DNA of 42,741 nucleotides from Clostridiaceae bacterium (GTDB lineage Bacteria; Bacillota; Clostridia; Oscillospirales; Acutalibacteraceae). Both the position numbers and the translations under genes were made by a program. This document shows, one piece after another, positions 16,174 through 24,504 of the stretch (position 1 is the stretch's first letter; every line of letters starts with the position of its first letter). The stretch covers positions 1 to 42,741 of the forward strand of contig JAEDGF010000004.1 of the NCBI GenBank assembly GCA_016297645.1, in the 5' to 3' direction. The notes under the pieces were generated by a model, which was given only the letters and a program-made list of their open reading frames with translations, was not told where the DNA came from and did no database searches.

Positions 16174-16938
16174 ATGTACGAAAATATTTTTGATACACAC
16201 GCTCATTATAATGACGAGAGCTTTGACACAGACAGAGATGAGGTCTTGTCCTCTCTGCCGAATAAGGGTGTTTCGGGTGTAATAAACTGCGGTACGACAC
16301 TTCTTTCATCAGCCGCTTGCCGTGAGCTTGCCGAAAAATATGATTTTGCTTATTTCGCGGCGGGCATCCACCCGGAGGATTGCGAAGAGCAGGGAGAATC
16401 GGACATCGACGCGCTTATTCCTCTTTTAATGCACAAAAAATGCGTTGCTATTGGAGAAATTGGGCTTGATTACCACTATTCACCGGAAAATCGTGCCCGT
16501 CAGCTCTTGTTTTTTGAAAAACAGCTGAGCATAGCAAAAGAATACGATCTGCCCGTTATCATACACGACCGCGAAGCCCATGCGGATACGCTTGAACTGC
16601 TGAAAAAATACAGACCGAAAGGCGTTCAACACTGTTTTTCAGGCAGCGCGGAAACCGCAAAGGAAGTCGTCGCACTCGGAATGTATATCGGACTCGGCGG
16701 CGCTGTCACCTTCAAGAATGCGCGCCGACCGCTTGAAGTTGCCGCTGTTGTCCCGTCAGACAGACTGCTGCTTGAAACGGACTGTCCGTATATGGCACCC
16801 GTGCCGTTCAGGGGCAAGCGAAACGATTCTTCGCTTATTCCCTACGCTGCCGAGGTTATAGCCGCCGTGAGAAACGACACGGCACAAAACATAATCAATA
16901 TTGCAGCGGACAATGCTCGGACACTTTTCGGGTTATAA
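16174..16938 (+). CDS. tatD: TatD-family metal-dependent hydrolase (3'-5' DNase-like)
   Basis: TatD proteins are TIM-barrel metalloenzymes with 3'-5' exonuclease activity, linked to DNA repair and quality control. The 254-residue length is standard. Metal motifs appear in order: DTHAHYN (7-13), AIGEIGLDYHY, PVIIHDREAH, GVQHCFSG and LETDCPYMAP, ending with PFRGKRNDS. The start at 16174 lies four bases after the metG stop; the open frame extends back into metG but lacks a ribosome site there, so coupled translation is likely. The metG-tatD pairing is common in Bacillota. Confidence 0.92.
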   Translation: MYENIFDTHAHYNDESFDTDRDEVLSSLPNKGVSGVINCGTTLLSSAACRELAEKYDFAYFAAGIHPEDCEEQGESDIDALIPLLMHKKCVAIGEIGLDYHYSPENRARQLLFFEKQLSIAKEYDLPVIIHDREAHADTLELLKKYRPKGVQHCFSGSAETAKEVVALGMYIGLGGAVTFKNARRPLEVAAVVPSDRLLLETDCPYMAPVPFRGKRNDSSLIPYAAEVIAAVRNDTAQNIINIAADNARTLFGL

Positions 16939-16996
16939 GAATTTTGGCTGAATAAAACATTTCGTTCTGCTCATACTTATTATCGGTGATGATAAT

Positions 16997-17197
16997 ATGA
17001 GCAAACGAAAAGTAAGATGGGGTTCAAACACTCCCGACAAGCATTTAGCAGGAAACGGCTTTCATGCAAACAGTGCCGAGTTCGTTCCGACCCCTGCCGA
17101 AAATATTGATGACGACGCTGTTTTTACGGATTCGCTCGACAATGTCTACGATAACATTCCGCATTACCGCGGCGATAAGTTCGACCGACACAACTAA
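16997..17197 (+). CDS. Orphan 66-residue soluble protein
   Basis: The predicted protein is hydrophilic: a basic N terminus (MSKRKVRWG), then Asn/His-rich and acidic stretches (IDDDAVF), and a final HYRGDKFDRHN. No membrane segment, signal peptide or known motif is seen. GGTGAT lies six bases before ATG. It sits 58 bases after tatD and 60 bases before a terminator that would close the metG-tatD transcript, so it is probably the last gene of that unit. It could be a chance frame; the position and ribosome site favour a gene. Confidence 0.5.
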   Translation: MSKRKVRWGSNTPDKHLAGNGFHANSAEFVPTPAENIDDDAVFTDSLDNVYDNIPHYRGDKFDRHN

Positions 17198-17256
17198 AAC
17201 ATTTGCGATGACCGTAGGACTGCCGTATTCAGCCCGTCAACTCCAACAAAGAGAAC

Positions 17257-17321
17257 AAAAAAAGACTGTTCTTCACATCATTCATTAAAGACAAATGTGT
17301 TGTGAAGTTCAGTCTTTTTTT
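17257..17321 (+). terminator. Terminator after the metG-tatD-66-residue unit
   Basis: Long arms (17257-17278 and 17301-17321) pair with one two-base internal loop and end in seven T. Flanking A and T runs mean it could also work on the other strand. Confidence 0.8.
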
Positions 17322-17434
17322 GCTCGGATCACTTTTCGCCGATACTTTTTCAGCACAAAGTATACGCTTTTGCGCGTCCGGCAGCGAAGCCTCATGTTGG
17401 GTGATTTCGTCAAAAAAAACAATTTTAACAAAAA

Positions 17435-17460
17435 TTGAGCCGGCTGAAAAGCCGGCTCAA
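17435..17460 (-). terminator. Terminator of the secreted 121-residue protein gene
   Basis: A perfect eleven-pair stem (17435-17445 with 17450-17460) and a four-base loop are followed on the minus strand by a T-rich run. It lies 36 bases past the stop codon. Confidence 0.85.
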
Positions 17461-17495
17461 CCTCTGACGAAATCTGACGAAGAATCAGGATAAAA

Positions 17496-17861
17496 TCAAT
17501 TATTATTCTTGTTGAGATTGGACTCGACCTCGGAGAATATCTCATCGAGCCACTTACCTGCGTCTTCTACCGCTGTCGCACCCTCCTGGTCGATATCACC
17601 GGAATTTCCGCCGCCAAAAAGATTGAGAATGAACTTGAATATCTTTTCAAAAATCTTGAAAACGACAGACATTTTAAGCTGTTCGAAATTTAATGGAACA
17701 ACGAGTCCGTCTTTGTTCTTAATGTTACGCGTAGTATTTTCTTCTTTAATCGTTGTAACCGTTGTAGCGACATCGCCGGCAGGCTCATCTGCTGCGATCG
17801 CGACTGATGTGGTTGAGAAAACAACAAGCGCTGCAAGGAAAACGGCAATTATTTTTTTCAT
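17496..17861 (-). CDS. Small secreted protein with amphipathic helix, function unknown
   Basis: This 121-residue protein has a clear signal peptide: MKK, a hydrophobic core, and AIA at 21-23 before ADEP as the likely signal peptidase I site. The mature protein begins with a Thr-rich stretch (VATTVTTIKEENTT), then has a hydrophobic amphipathic segment (about residues 63-82, MSVVFKIFEKIFKFILNLFG), a glycine-rich turn and an acidic helix ending NLNKNNN. No enzyme motif is present. GGAGG lies eight bases before ATG. It stands alone between a good promoter and a strong terminator, which suggests real expression. It may associate with the envelope through the amphipathic segment. Confidence 0.8.
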   Translation of the reverse strand: MKKIIAVFLAALVVFSTTSVAIAADEPAGDVATTVTTIKEENTTRNIKNKDGLVVPLNFEQLKMSVVFKIFEKIFKFILNLFGGGNSGDIDQEGATAVEDAGKWLDEIFSEVESNLNKNNN

Positions 17862-17896
17862 AGCGAATGCCTCCGAAAATGATATTTTTCATGTTC

Positions 17897-17925
17897 ATTA
17901 TAACGCGTATGCGAGTAAAAATCAA
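17897..17925 (-). promoter_or_regulatory. Promoter of the secreted 121-residue protein gene
   Basis: On the minus strand, TTGATT (17920-17925) and TATAAT (17897-17902) are separated by 17 bases. Confidence 0.75.
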
Positions 17926-18081
17926 CCGCAAAAACCGTTTTGCTCCCATTTTTTTGATTTTTGGCGAATTGCACATACAAAGAAGGCTGAGTTTGGACAA
18001 TATACCGATAAAAAAAGCTGCTTTTTATCCTGTACACACAGTTTTTTGTTCGTCTGTAAAAACAAAAAAATATAGTTTGCC

Positions 18082-18109
18082 TTGACATAAAATCTTCAAT
18101 ATATATAAT
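18082..18109 (+). promoter_or_regulatory. Promoter of the GH-like/ceramidase-like operon
   Basis: TTGACA (18082-18087) and TATAAT (18104-18109) are 16 bases apart, inside a very AT-rich run that offers a second TATAAT at 18109-18114. No operator-like inverted repeat was recognised nearby. Confidence 0.7.
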
Positions 18110-18141
18110 ATAATAAGCTGTACAATAACGGGGTGAATACT

Positions 18142-20388
18142 ATGAGAACAAATATGAGCAATATTTCAATTTGCGCTTCAAGCAAAGCCGAAAAAAAGGC
18201 CGCCGGGATATTTGCAGCCGAAATATTGCAGCGTACCGGTAAAGCTCCGTCAATAAATGACCGCGCCGTTTCCCCGTGCATATCTTTTTGCGAAAAAAAA
18301 GATATCGACTCAAAAGACAGTTTTGAGATAGAGGAAAATGACAGCGGTTTTTGTTTTTATGCCTCCGGCATAAGAGGTTTTATTTTCGCCATCGGGCTGT
18401 TTTTAAGAAAAACGGAGTATAACGGCGACAACATAACGCTTGCCAACGATATAACCGGCAATCACACCCCCGATAAAAAAATACGCGGACACCAGCTCGG
18501 ATATCGTCCGCTGTCGAATACATACGATGCATGGACGCCGGAGGACTATAAACGAGCTTATCTTGATATGATGTATTTCGGTGCGAACACGGTGGAGCAT
18601 ATTCCGCCCTCAATCGGAAGCAAAAAAAGAAACGAGCTTATGCAAATGACAGCCGGTGAAATGCTGTCGGCTGCGTCCCGCACTGCGGATGAGTTTGACC
18701 TCGATGTGTCTCTGTGGTTTCCAAATTCAGAGGACAATGTCGATGATGCCGCAGAGCACCGCCGTAAAGTTTTTTCTGCAACGAAGCGGATAGACGCTGT
18801 CTTTCCGCCGGGCGGCGACCCAGGCTCACTTCCGGCACATGAGCTTTTCAGCCGCTGCAAAGTATTCAAAGAAATCCTGAATGAATATCACCCGAACGCA
18901 CAAATGTGGCCATCCGCACAGGCTCCGCATTCAATTTCCGGGTGGGGTGATTCTTTTGTTGAAGAACTCGATTCCGCCGAGGACAGTATTGACGGAATAA
19001 TCACGGGGCCGAACCATGCATTTCCGATAAATGAACTTCGCAGAAAAACACCCGAACGATACGGAATACGGTTTTACCCGGATATAACGCATAACCTGCG
19101 CTGCGAACATCCCGTCCACTTCGACCGCGATGACTGGAATTACGCGCTTGCTGCCGCTAACGGACGGGAATCCGCAAACCCCAGACCCGTTGAATATGCA
19201 CTTTTGCACCGCCTTTCGTCCCGGTATACCGTCGGCTCGGTCACATATTCCGAGGGTGTTAACGACGACTTGAACAAAGCCGTGTGGTGTGCGCTTGAAT
19301 GGGATCCCGACTGCGATATTTACGAAACAGTAGAGGATTACGCCCGTCTGTACTTTTACGGTACGGACACAAAAAAAGCTGCCGACGGCATTTTCGGGCT
19401 TGAAAAGAACTGGGAAGGCGCTCCCGAAACCAATCCTCAGATCGACAACACACTTCGTATTTTTGAAGAATTAAAAAAAGACTATCCTACTCTAAGCGAT
19501 AACTGGCGCTTTCTTCTGTGCCTTTTCAGGGCAAAAACGGACGCCTATGTAAAGTTCCGGGTTTTAGACGACAGAAAAGCAATAAAAAGCTCAGCCGCCT
19601 TTATAAAACGGGGTGAACTGAAAAAAGCACGGGAGGTACTCTCCTCCCCTTATTCCTACGAGATAGCAAAAATAAGGCAGGACATTGAAGCAACAGCCGA
19701 AAAACTGTTTGAGCTTATAGGAATACAGCTCGGAACAGTCCGTTTTCACGCCGACGGTTGGGAACGGGGCGCTGTTCTCGATACAGTTGACCTTCCCGTG
19801 TCGGACAGGCAGTGGCTTCTTTATAAGCTCGACTGCGCAGAAAAAACGGACGGCGCACACGCGCGTGACTGTATGATGAGAGCACTCGAAAGGAATAAGG
19901 TTCAACACGATGAATTCTACTTTTCGGTTGCCCTGAACGGTCTTGCTTCTCTCGGTGAAAAGCAGTACGGCGAATTCTATATCGACACCCAGGCAGACCG
20001 TCCGAACAGGAATAACGGAACGCTTCCGACTGCTCTTTTTAAGCTCTACGACCACTTCTCATTTCATGCGTCACAGGGCGGCTTCTCGTACAATACAGAC
20101 TACTGTCTGATGATATCTTACGAAAACTCCGTTCCGGACGAAAAATGCGAATTCGAAATAAAGGCAAACGGCATTACAGTTTATAGCGGCGACAGGTTCG
20201 GCGGTACGGTAAACAAAGTATACACGGATGAAATGCTGCCGGACGGCTATACGGCAATAATGTACCGTCTGCCTGCGGAGTGCTTCGAAAATGGCTGCCT
20301 TGACCTTGAAATAACCGAGCCGCACGAGGGCTTTAAGTTCGGCGAATTCAGAATCACAAAAAGACCATACGGGGAGGATCGGCAATGA
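18142..20388 (+). CDS. Glycoside-hydrolase-like protein with GH20/GH67-type N-domain
   Basis: This 748-residue protein has no signal peptide. Residues about 10-92 form the alpha/beta domain found before GH20, GH67 and GH84 barrels (DSFEIEEN, then SGIRGFIFAIGLFL). The presumed barrel begins with KIRGHQLGYRP (about 113-123) and a YFGANTVEHIPP strand, followed by SLWFPN, MWPSAQAP and RFYPDITHN. The last 250 residues are a helical region and a beta-sandwich-like end. It resembles an uncharacterised GH-like group rather than a named CAZy family, and no catalytic acid pair can be assigned by eye. GGGGTGA precedes the ATG. The stop overlaps the next start (ATGA), which implies a shared pathway with the ceramidase-like protein. 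Intracellular action is likely. Confidence 0.65.
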   Translation: MRTNMSNISICASSKAEKKAAGIFAAEILQRTGKAPSINDRAVSPCISFCEKKDIDSKDSFEIEENDSGFCFYASGIRGFIFAIGLFLRKTEYNGDNITLANDITGNHTPDKKIRGHQLGYRPLSNTYDAWTPEDYKRAYLDMMYFGANTVEHIPPSIGSKKRNELMQMTAGEMLSAASRTADEFDLDVSLWFPNSEDNVDDAAEHRRKVFSATKRIDAVFPPGGDPGSLPAHELFSRCKVFKEILNEYHPNAQMWPSAQAPHSISGWGDSFVEELDSAEDSIDGIITGPNHAFPINELRRKTPERYGIRFYPDITHNLRCEHPVHFDRDDWNYALAAANGRESANPRPVEYALLHRLSSRYTVGSVTYSEGVNDDLNKAVWCALEWDPDCDIYETVEDYARLYFYGTDTKKAADGIFGLEKNWEGAPETNPQIDNTLRIFEELKKDYPTLSDNWRFLLCLFRAKTDAYVKFRVLDDRKAIKSSAAFIKRGELKKAREVLSSPYSYEIAKIRQDIEATAEKLFELIGIQLGTVRFHADGWERGAVLDTVDLPVSDRQWLLYKLDCAEKTDGAHARDCMMRALERNKVQHDEFYFSVALNGLASLGEKQYGEFYIDTQADRPNRNNGTLPTALFKLYDHFSFHASQGGFSYNTDYCLMISYENSVPDEKCEFEIKANGITVYSGDRFGGTVNKVYTDEMLPDGYTAIMYRLPAECFENGCLDLEITEPHEGFKFGEFRITKRPYGEDRQ

Positions 20389-22034
20389 AAAAGAAAATTG
20401 TTATCCCCTTTGCAATTTCTGCAATGGGAACGGCAGGCTTTTTTGCCGCAAAGAACAAAATAAAAAATACTCTTTCCGACCAAAAGAAGAAAAGAGAGCT
20501 TATCGATAAGGGCGACAGACTTGTCCAAAAAATCGTAGGCGGTATTGCGGACAAGGTTCCCGACAACATGATACCGTACCTTAACCGCTATGAGTACGAC
20601 GGTTTTCTCGAAGGCAGCGGATATTTTCTTAACGCCCCCGCAGACGGAGCCAAGTGGCAAATGGGGTTTGCCAAACACAGTATAATTCCCGAAAAAGTCA
20701 GCGGTGAATTGTATGTAGGCGGCTATCTCGCGTATCCGCCCAATACTGTTTCGGGATTTATAAACGACCAGCTTGTACGCGCTGCCGCTTTTGACGATGG
20801 AAGCGGACGCGGAATCAATGTTTTTGCCGTTATTGACTGCATCGGTATTTCAAATACGGATATACGCCGCATTCGCACACTTCTCAAACCGCTTATTGCA
20901 GAAAAAAACATTGTTTCGATAAATATAAGTGCAACTCATTGCCACTCCGGTGTCGATACACAGGGAATGTGGGGAAAACTCACCGACGCGATAAAAATCA
21001 ACAAAAAAGCAATTGCCGACGGGCGCGACGAAGATACAGTTTCCGGCAAGAACAAGGAATTCATGGAATACCTGTTCGACACCGCAGCAAAGACGATCGC
21101 AAAAGCTGTCGATGAAATGCAGGCAGGACGGCTTTATTTCTCGCTTGTTGATATTTCCGATTATGTTCACGACAAGCGTCCACCCTACATAATTGACGAC
21201 AAAATGACAGTAATGCGCTTTACTCCCGACAACGTTTCCTCTGAAACGGCTGCCGTATTTTTTGCCGCACACCCGACCTGTTACGGCGGACGCCAGCGCG
21301 AGGTAAGCGCGGACTTCCCGTACTACATTTGCGCCGAACTCGAAAAGAACGGGTATAACGCAATGTTTTTCCAGGGCGCGGAAGCCGCTGTTGCGACCGA
21401 CAGAGGTAAACACATTCCGGAGGGACTCAGCCGCCACGGCGGAATCGAAGCCTACGGACGGGTACTCGGCAAGCTCGTTCTTGAAACATTAAAGAAACCC
21501 GCAAAAGAGATCGAGCCTATGCTCAATGTTACGCTCTGCGAAACCTTCGTCCCCTCCGATAACAAGATTTTGGAGCTTGGCGCAAAAATGCGTCTTGTAA
21601 ATAATTCGCTTGCAAAAGTCTGCATGGACAACGAGGAGGACAGCAAGAACTACGACCTTTATTTCGGAACGGAGGTAGGTCTTGCGGAATTCGGCTCAGA
21701 GCTTAAATTCGCCCTTATTCCCGGGGAGCTTTGCCCCGAGCTGCTTGTGGGCGGAGCTTACGGAAGCGATAAGGCGTACTGCGGGACAGAATGGAAGTAC
21801 CCCTCAATGCGCAGTGCCGTAAAAGTACACCTTACAGTTATCGGTCTTTGCAATGACGCGATAGGTTATATTGTCCCCGATAATGATTTCGGCAGCGTAT
21901 TTGCGAAGGATCACTACGAGGAAGCCGTGTCCGCAGGACAGAGAACCGCCTCAAATATCGTCGGTGCTTTTATGCGTGTTGCCGAAAAAGCCGAGAAAAT
22001 CAGAATTTACAAAGATCAGAAAATTAAAGAATAA
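20385..22034 (+). CDS. Neutral/alkaline ceramidase-like protein (N-terminal-domain family)
   Basis: This 549-residue protein has an N-terminal hydrophobic segment (5-22) after MKKK, probably a membrane anchor. The body follows the neutral ceramidase pattern: MGFAKHSIIP (93-102), AAFDDGSGRGINVFAVIDCIG (134-154), the zinc-ligand motif SATHCHSG (182-189), FFAAHPTCYGG (292-302) and SADFP (308-312). In true ceramidases the region after this carries GDVSPN with the catalytic serine; here the equivalent stretch reads GAEAAVATD (331-339), with no serine. It may therefore be a different amidase or esterase, or use another nucleophile. GGAGG is seven bases upstream; the start overlaps the GH-like stop. 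Confidence 0.7.
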   Translation: MKKKIVIPFAISAMGTAGFFAAKNKIKNTLSDQKKKRELIDKGDRLVQKIVGGIADKVPDNMIPYLNRYEYDGFLEGSGYFLNAPADGAKWQMGFAKHSIIPEKVSGELYVGGYLAYPPNTVSGFINDQLVRAAAFDDGSGRGINVFAVIDCIGISNTDIRRIRTLLKPLIAEKNIVSINISATHCHSGVDTQGMWGKLTDAIKINKKAIADGRDEDTVSGKNKEFMEYLFDTAAKTIAKAVDEMQAGRLYFSLVDISDYVHDKRPPYIIDDKMTVMRFTPDNVSSETAAVFFAAHPTCYGGRQREVSADFPYYICAELEKNGYNAMFFQGAEAAVATDRGKHIPEGLSRHGGIEAYGRVLGKLVLETLKKPAKEIEPMLNVTLCETFVPSDNKILELGAKMRLVNNSLAKVCMDNEEDSKNYDLYFGTEVGLAEFGSELKFALIPGELCPELLVGGAYGSDKAYCGTEWKYPSMRSAVKVHLTVIGLCNDAIGYIVPDNDFGSVFAKDHYEEAVSAGQRTASNIVGAFMRVAEKAEKIRIYKDQKIKE

Positions 22035-22085
22035 AAAACAGCGGTTGATAAACGCCGCAAAGATAACTCAGGAGATAGAAACACA

Positions 22086-23375
22086 ATGGACACAAAACCG
22101 GTTACCGCCGTTATAGTAGGCGGAGGACATCGCTCATTTATTTACGCTGACTACTCGCTTTCACACCCTGAAGCGCTTAAAATTGTCGGAATAGCCGACC
22201 CGAACACCGAGCGGTGCGCCGCAGCGGCGGAAAAGTTCGGATTTTCGAAGGAGTTTTGCTTTTCCTCAGCCGAAGAACTTGCAAAGCAGCCGAAGCTTGC
22301 CGATACAATAATCAACGGGACGATGGATCATCAGCATTTCGAAACAGCTGCTCCCCTGCTCGAAAAAGGGTATGATATGCTTCTCGAAAAACCCTTTGCC
22401 TGCTCGGCGGAGGAGATGCAGAAGCTGTTGGCGATCGTCCGTAAAAACGGTAACAAGGTTATGGTTTGCCATGTTTTACGCTATGCAGCCTTCTATCTTG
22501 AAATCAAAAAACGCCTTATAAACGGAGAAATCGGTGACATTATCAATATTCAGACGGTCGAAAATGTCAGCTACCATCATCTTTCAACCTCGTATGTCCG
22601 GGGAAAATGGGCAAATTCCGATATCTGTAAAACGAGTATGCTCCTTGCAAAAAGCTGCCATGATATTGATATCATGACTTGGCTGATGTTCCCCGTTAAG
22701 CCCGAAAGAGTTTCGAGCTTCGGAGGAAAATTCCAGTTCAGACCCGAAAACGCACCCGAAGGCGCAGGCACGAGATGTCTTTTGGATTGCCCGTATGTTG
22801 ACACCTGCCGTTACTCCGCAAAGGATATGTATCTCGGACACCCCGAAAGGTGGGCTTTTTACGCCTGGACAGAATTTGAGGGCAGAAACGATGTAACGCC
22901 CGAAGAGAAGGAGCAATCCCTTAGAACAAACAACCCCTACGGCAGATGCATTTATAAATGCGACAACAATGTGGTCGATCATCAATCGGTTCTTGTCGAA
23001 TTCGAAAACGGAGCTACCGGTACTCATAATATGGTCGGAGGAACGGCTTCCTCCGGAAGAAGCCTGCATATAACCGGCACAAAGGGAGAAATATTCGGCG
23101 ATTTCGAATCGGGTCGTTTTACAATTTCTCATATTATGAACGACCACCCAGACGGCTTTATGAATGAGGAGGTCGACACCGCCGCAGGCGAAGGTCACGG
23201 CGGCGGTGATGAAGCTCTGATAGCTGATTTTACTAATTTTGTCCGCACCGGCGAACAGTCTGTTTCCTGCACATCCATCTATAATTCTGTTGCCGGACAC
23301 CTTACCGTTTTCCTTGCCGACAAGTCGCGTGAAGAAGGCGGAACTCCGCAGGTGTGCGACTACTCGAAATATTAA
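22086..23375 (+). CDS. Gfo/Idh/MocA-family NAD(P)-dependent oxidoreductase
   Basis: This 429-residue protein has an N-terminal Rossmann fold with glycine motif VGGGHRS (11-17), the acidic strand end GIADPN (35-40) and the family EKP motif (101-103). The C-terminal substrate domain has CHDIDIMTWL (191-200), whose His/Asp residues are catalytic in relatives acting on inositols and sugars. A cysteine cluster (231, 235, 241, 288, 292) in an inserted loop suggests a bound metal; similar loops occur in some members. The substrate is probably a sugar, glycoside or cyclitol. AGGAGA lies about ten bases before ATG and 51 bases separate it from the ceramidase-like gene, so it probably shares the operon, which ends at the next hairpin. 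Confidence 0.88.
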   Translation: MDTKPVTAVIVGGGHRSFIYADYSLSHPEALKIVGIADPNTERCAAAAEKFGFSKEFCFSSAEELAKQPKLADTIINGTMDHQHFETAAPLLEKGYDMLLEKPFACSAEEMQKLLAIVRKNGNKVMVCHVLRYAAFYLEIKKRLINGEIGDIINIQTVENVSYHHLSTSYVRGKWANSDICKTSMLLAKSCHDIDIMTWLMFPVKPERVSSFGGKFQFRPENAPEGAGTRCLLDCPYVDTCRYSAKDMYLGHPERWAFYAWTEFEGRNDVTPEEKEQSLRTNNPYGRCIYKCDNNVVDHQSVLVEFENGATGTHNMVGGTASSGRSLHITGTKGEIFGDFESGRFTISHIMNDHPDGFMNEEVDTAAGEGHGGGDEALIADFTNFVRTGEQSVSCTSIYNSVAGHLTVFLADKSREEGGTPQVCDYSKY

Positions 23376-23396
23376 AAGAAGATAAAAACAATTTTT

Positions 23397-23443
23397 CCCG
23401 GACTTTCCTGCTTTTATTTTGCAGACAAGTCCGGGATTTTTTT
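23397..23443. terminator. Bidirectional terminator between oxidoreductase and sugar isomerase
   Basis: Arms 23397-23405 and 23427-23435 pair perfectly, with an inner CTGC/GCAG pairing and a T-run on each side. It serves both convergent genes. Confidence 0.85.
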
Positions 23444-24311
23444 ATCGCTGTTTTCTTCGTTGTTCTTCGCGGATAACAAGTGTACCGACGCGGCAGGCTC
23501 TCACATATGCTTCTGCAAAAAACTGCTCCGCGCTCATTTGATTATAGCGGTCGTTTTCATGCCTCATGGGAATTGATTTCGTTTTCAATTCAAATGTAAG
23601 CGGACCGGAAAAGCTTGCAGCCACGAGCCTTTCGGCGTTATACTGCCAGTCTGCAATGCCGTCAAACGGCAAAAGGTGCAGATCATCAAGACATGTAATC
23701 TTTCCGCCGGGGTCTTTTACTCCGAGATTATCGTTAATGTGCATAGCAAACAAATACCGTCCGTATTTTGCCAGAAGATCACGCGAGCCGTTGTAGCACA
23801 TCTCGTGACCGCTGTCCCAGCAAAAGCCGACAGTGCCGTCCCCCGCGAAATTATTCAGAAGCGCTTCGAGGTATTCTTCCCCCTCTGTGTTTTCGAAGGC
23901 AATTTTAATTCCGTATTTCGCCGCTTCGTCAATAACCCGCTTATATCTGTACAGCCCGGCATCGGTCGGGATGTGCTCTTTTTCATTGAAACCGATATAA
24001 ACATGGGAAACCATGATGGGAACATCGTATTTTGCGCAGGTATGCACAGACGCAACCAGTTCCGCCTCCGCTCTTTGTGCCGCTTCCCCTTTTTCGAGCC
24101 ACATATCGGCTGTTTTTCCAAACGGAGCATGAAAAGACTGAATTTCAAGTCCGGCATGTTTTACGGCTTCGAAAACCTCATCGTTATTTTCAATTTCGGA
24201 GGGATTCCAAAACACGCCGTCAAAGCCGGAATTTTTAATTATTTCCGGTTGTTTTGTAATCGGCACGGAAAAGCCGGTCGAGATATTTATGCACAATTTT
24301 TTCCCAAACAT
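23442..24311 (-). CDS. Sugar phosphate isomerase/epimerase, xylose-isomerase-like TIM barrel
   Basis: This 289-residue protein belongs to the AP-endonuclease-2/xylose isomerase-like superfamily. Metal-binding residues appear in the expected order: the glutamate of AFENTEG, the aspartate and histidine of CWDSGHE, the histidine of AMHINDN, and the final glutamate of LTFELK. Such proteins isomerise or epimerise ketoses, inosose or hydroxypyruvate; the exact substrate is unknown. The start at 24311 is set by AAGGA eight bases upstream rather than an ATG six codons earlier. It faces the oxidoreductase across a shared terminator, so it is a separate unit. Gfo/Idh oxidoreductases and this fold often work together in inositol or rare-sugar catabolism. 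Confidence 0.85.
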   Translation of the reverse strand: MFGKKLCINISTGFSVPITKQPEIIKNSGFDGVFWNPSEIENNDEVFEAVKHAGLEIQSFHAPFGKTADMWLEKGEAAQRAEAELVASVHTCAKYDVPIMVSHVYIGFNEKEHIPTDAGLYRYKRVIDEAAKYGIKIAFENTEGEEYLEALLNNFAGDGTVGFCWDSGHEMCYNGSRDLLAKYGRYLFAMHINDNLGVKDPGGKITCLDDLHLLPFDGIADWQYNAERLVAASFSGPLTFELKTKSIPMRHENDRYNQMSAEQFFAEAYVRACRVGTLVIREEQRRKQR

Positions 24312-24444
24312 ATTTGTTTCCTTTCTCATCCATCAAAAAAGATATATTTGTATGATTAAAAATAATTTTACATCACATTGGCGGACTAACAACATTTTCA
24401 TATGTATGTGTCGGCGAAACAACAAATATGTCGCAGCTTGTCCG

Positions 24445-24472
24445 TTGTCATAAAGGGCTTTCATAGTATAAA
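24445..24472 (+). promoter_or_regulatory. Promoter of the 191-residue membrane protein gene
   Basis: TTGTCA (24445-24450) and TATAAA (24467-24472) are 16 bases apart, 33 bases before the start codon. Confidence 0.55.
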
Positions 24473-24504
24473 ATTTGGTTAAAACAACAAAAGGAGAAAA
24501 CCAC

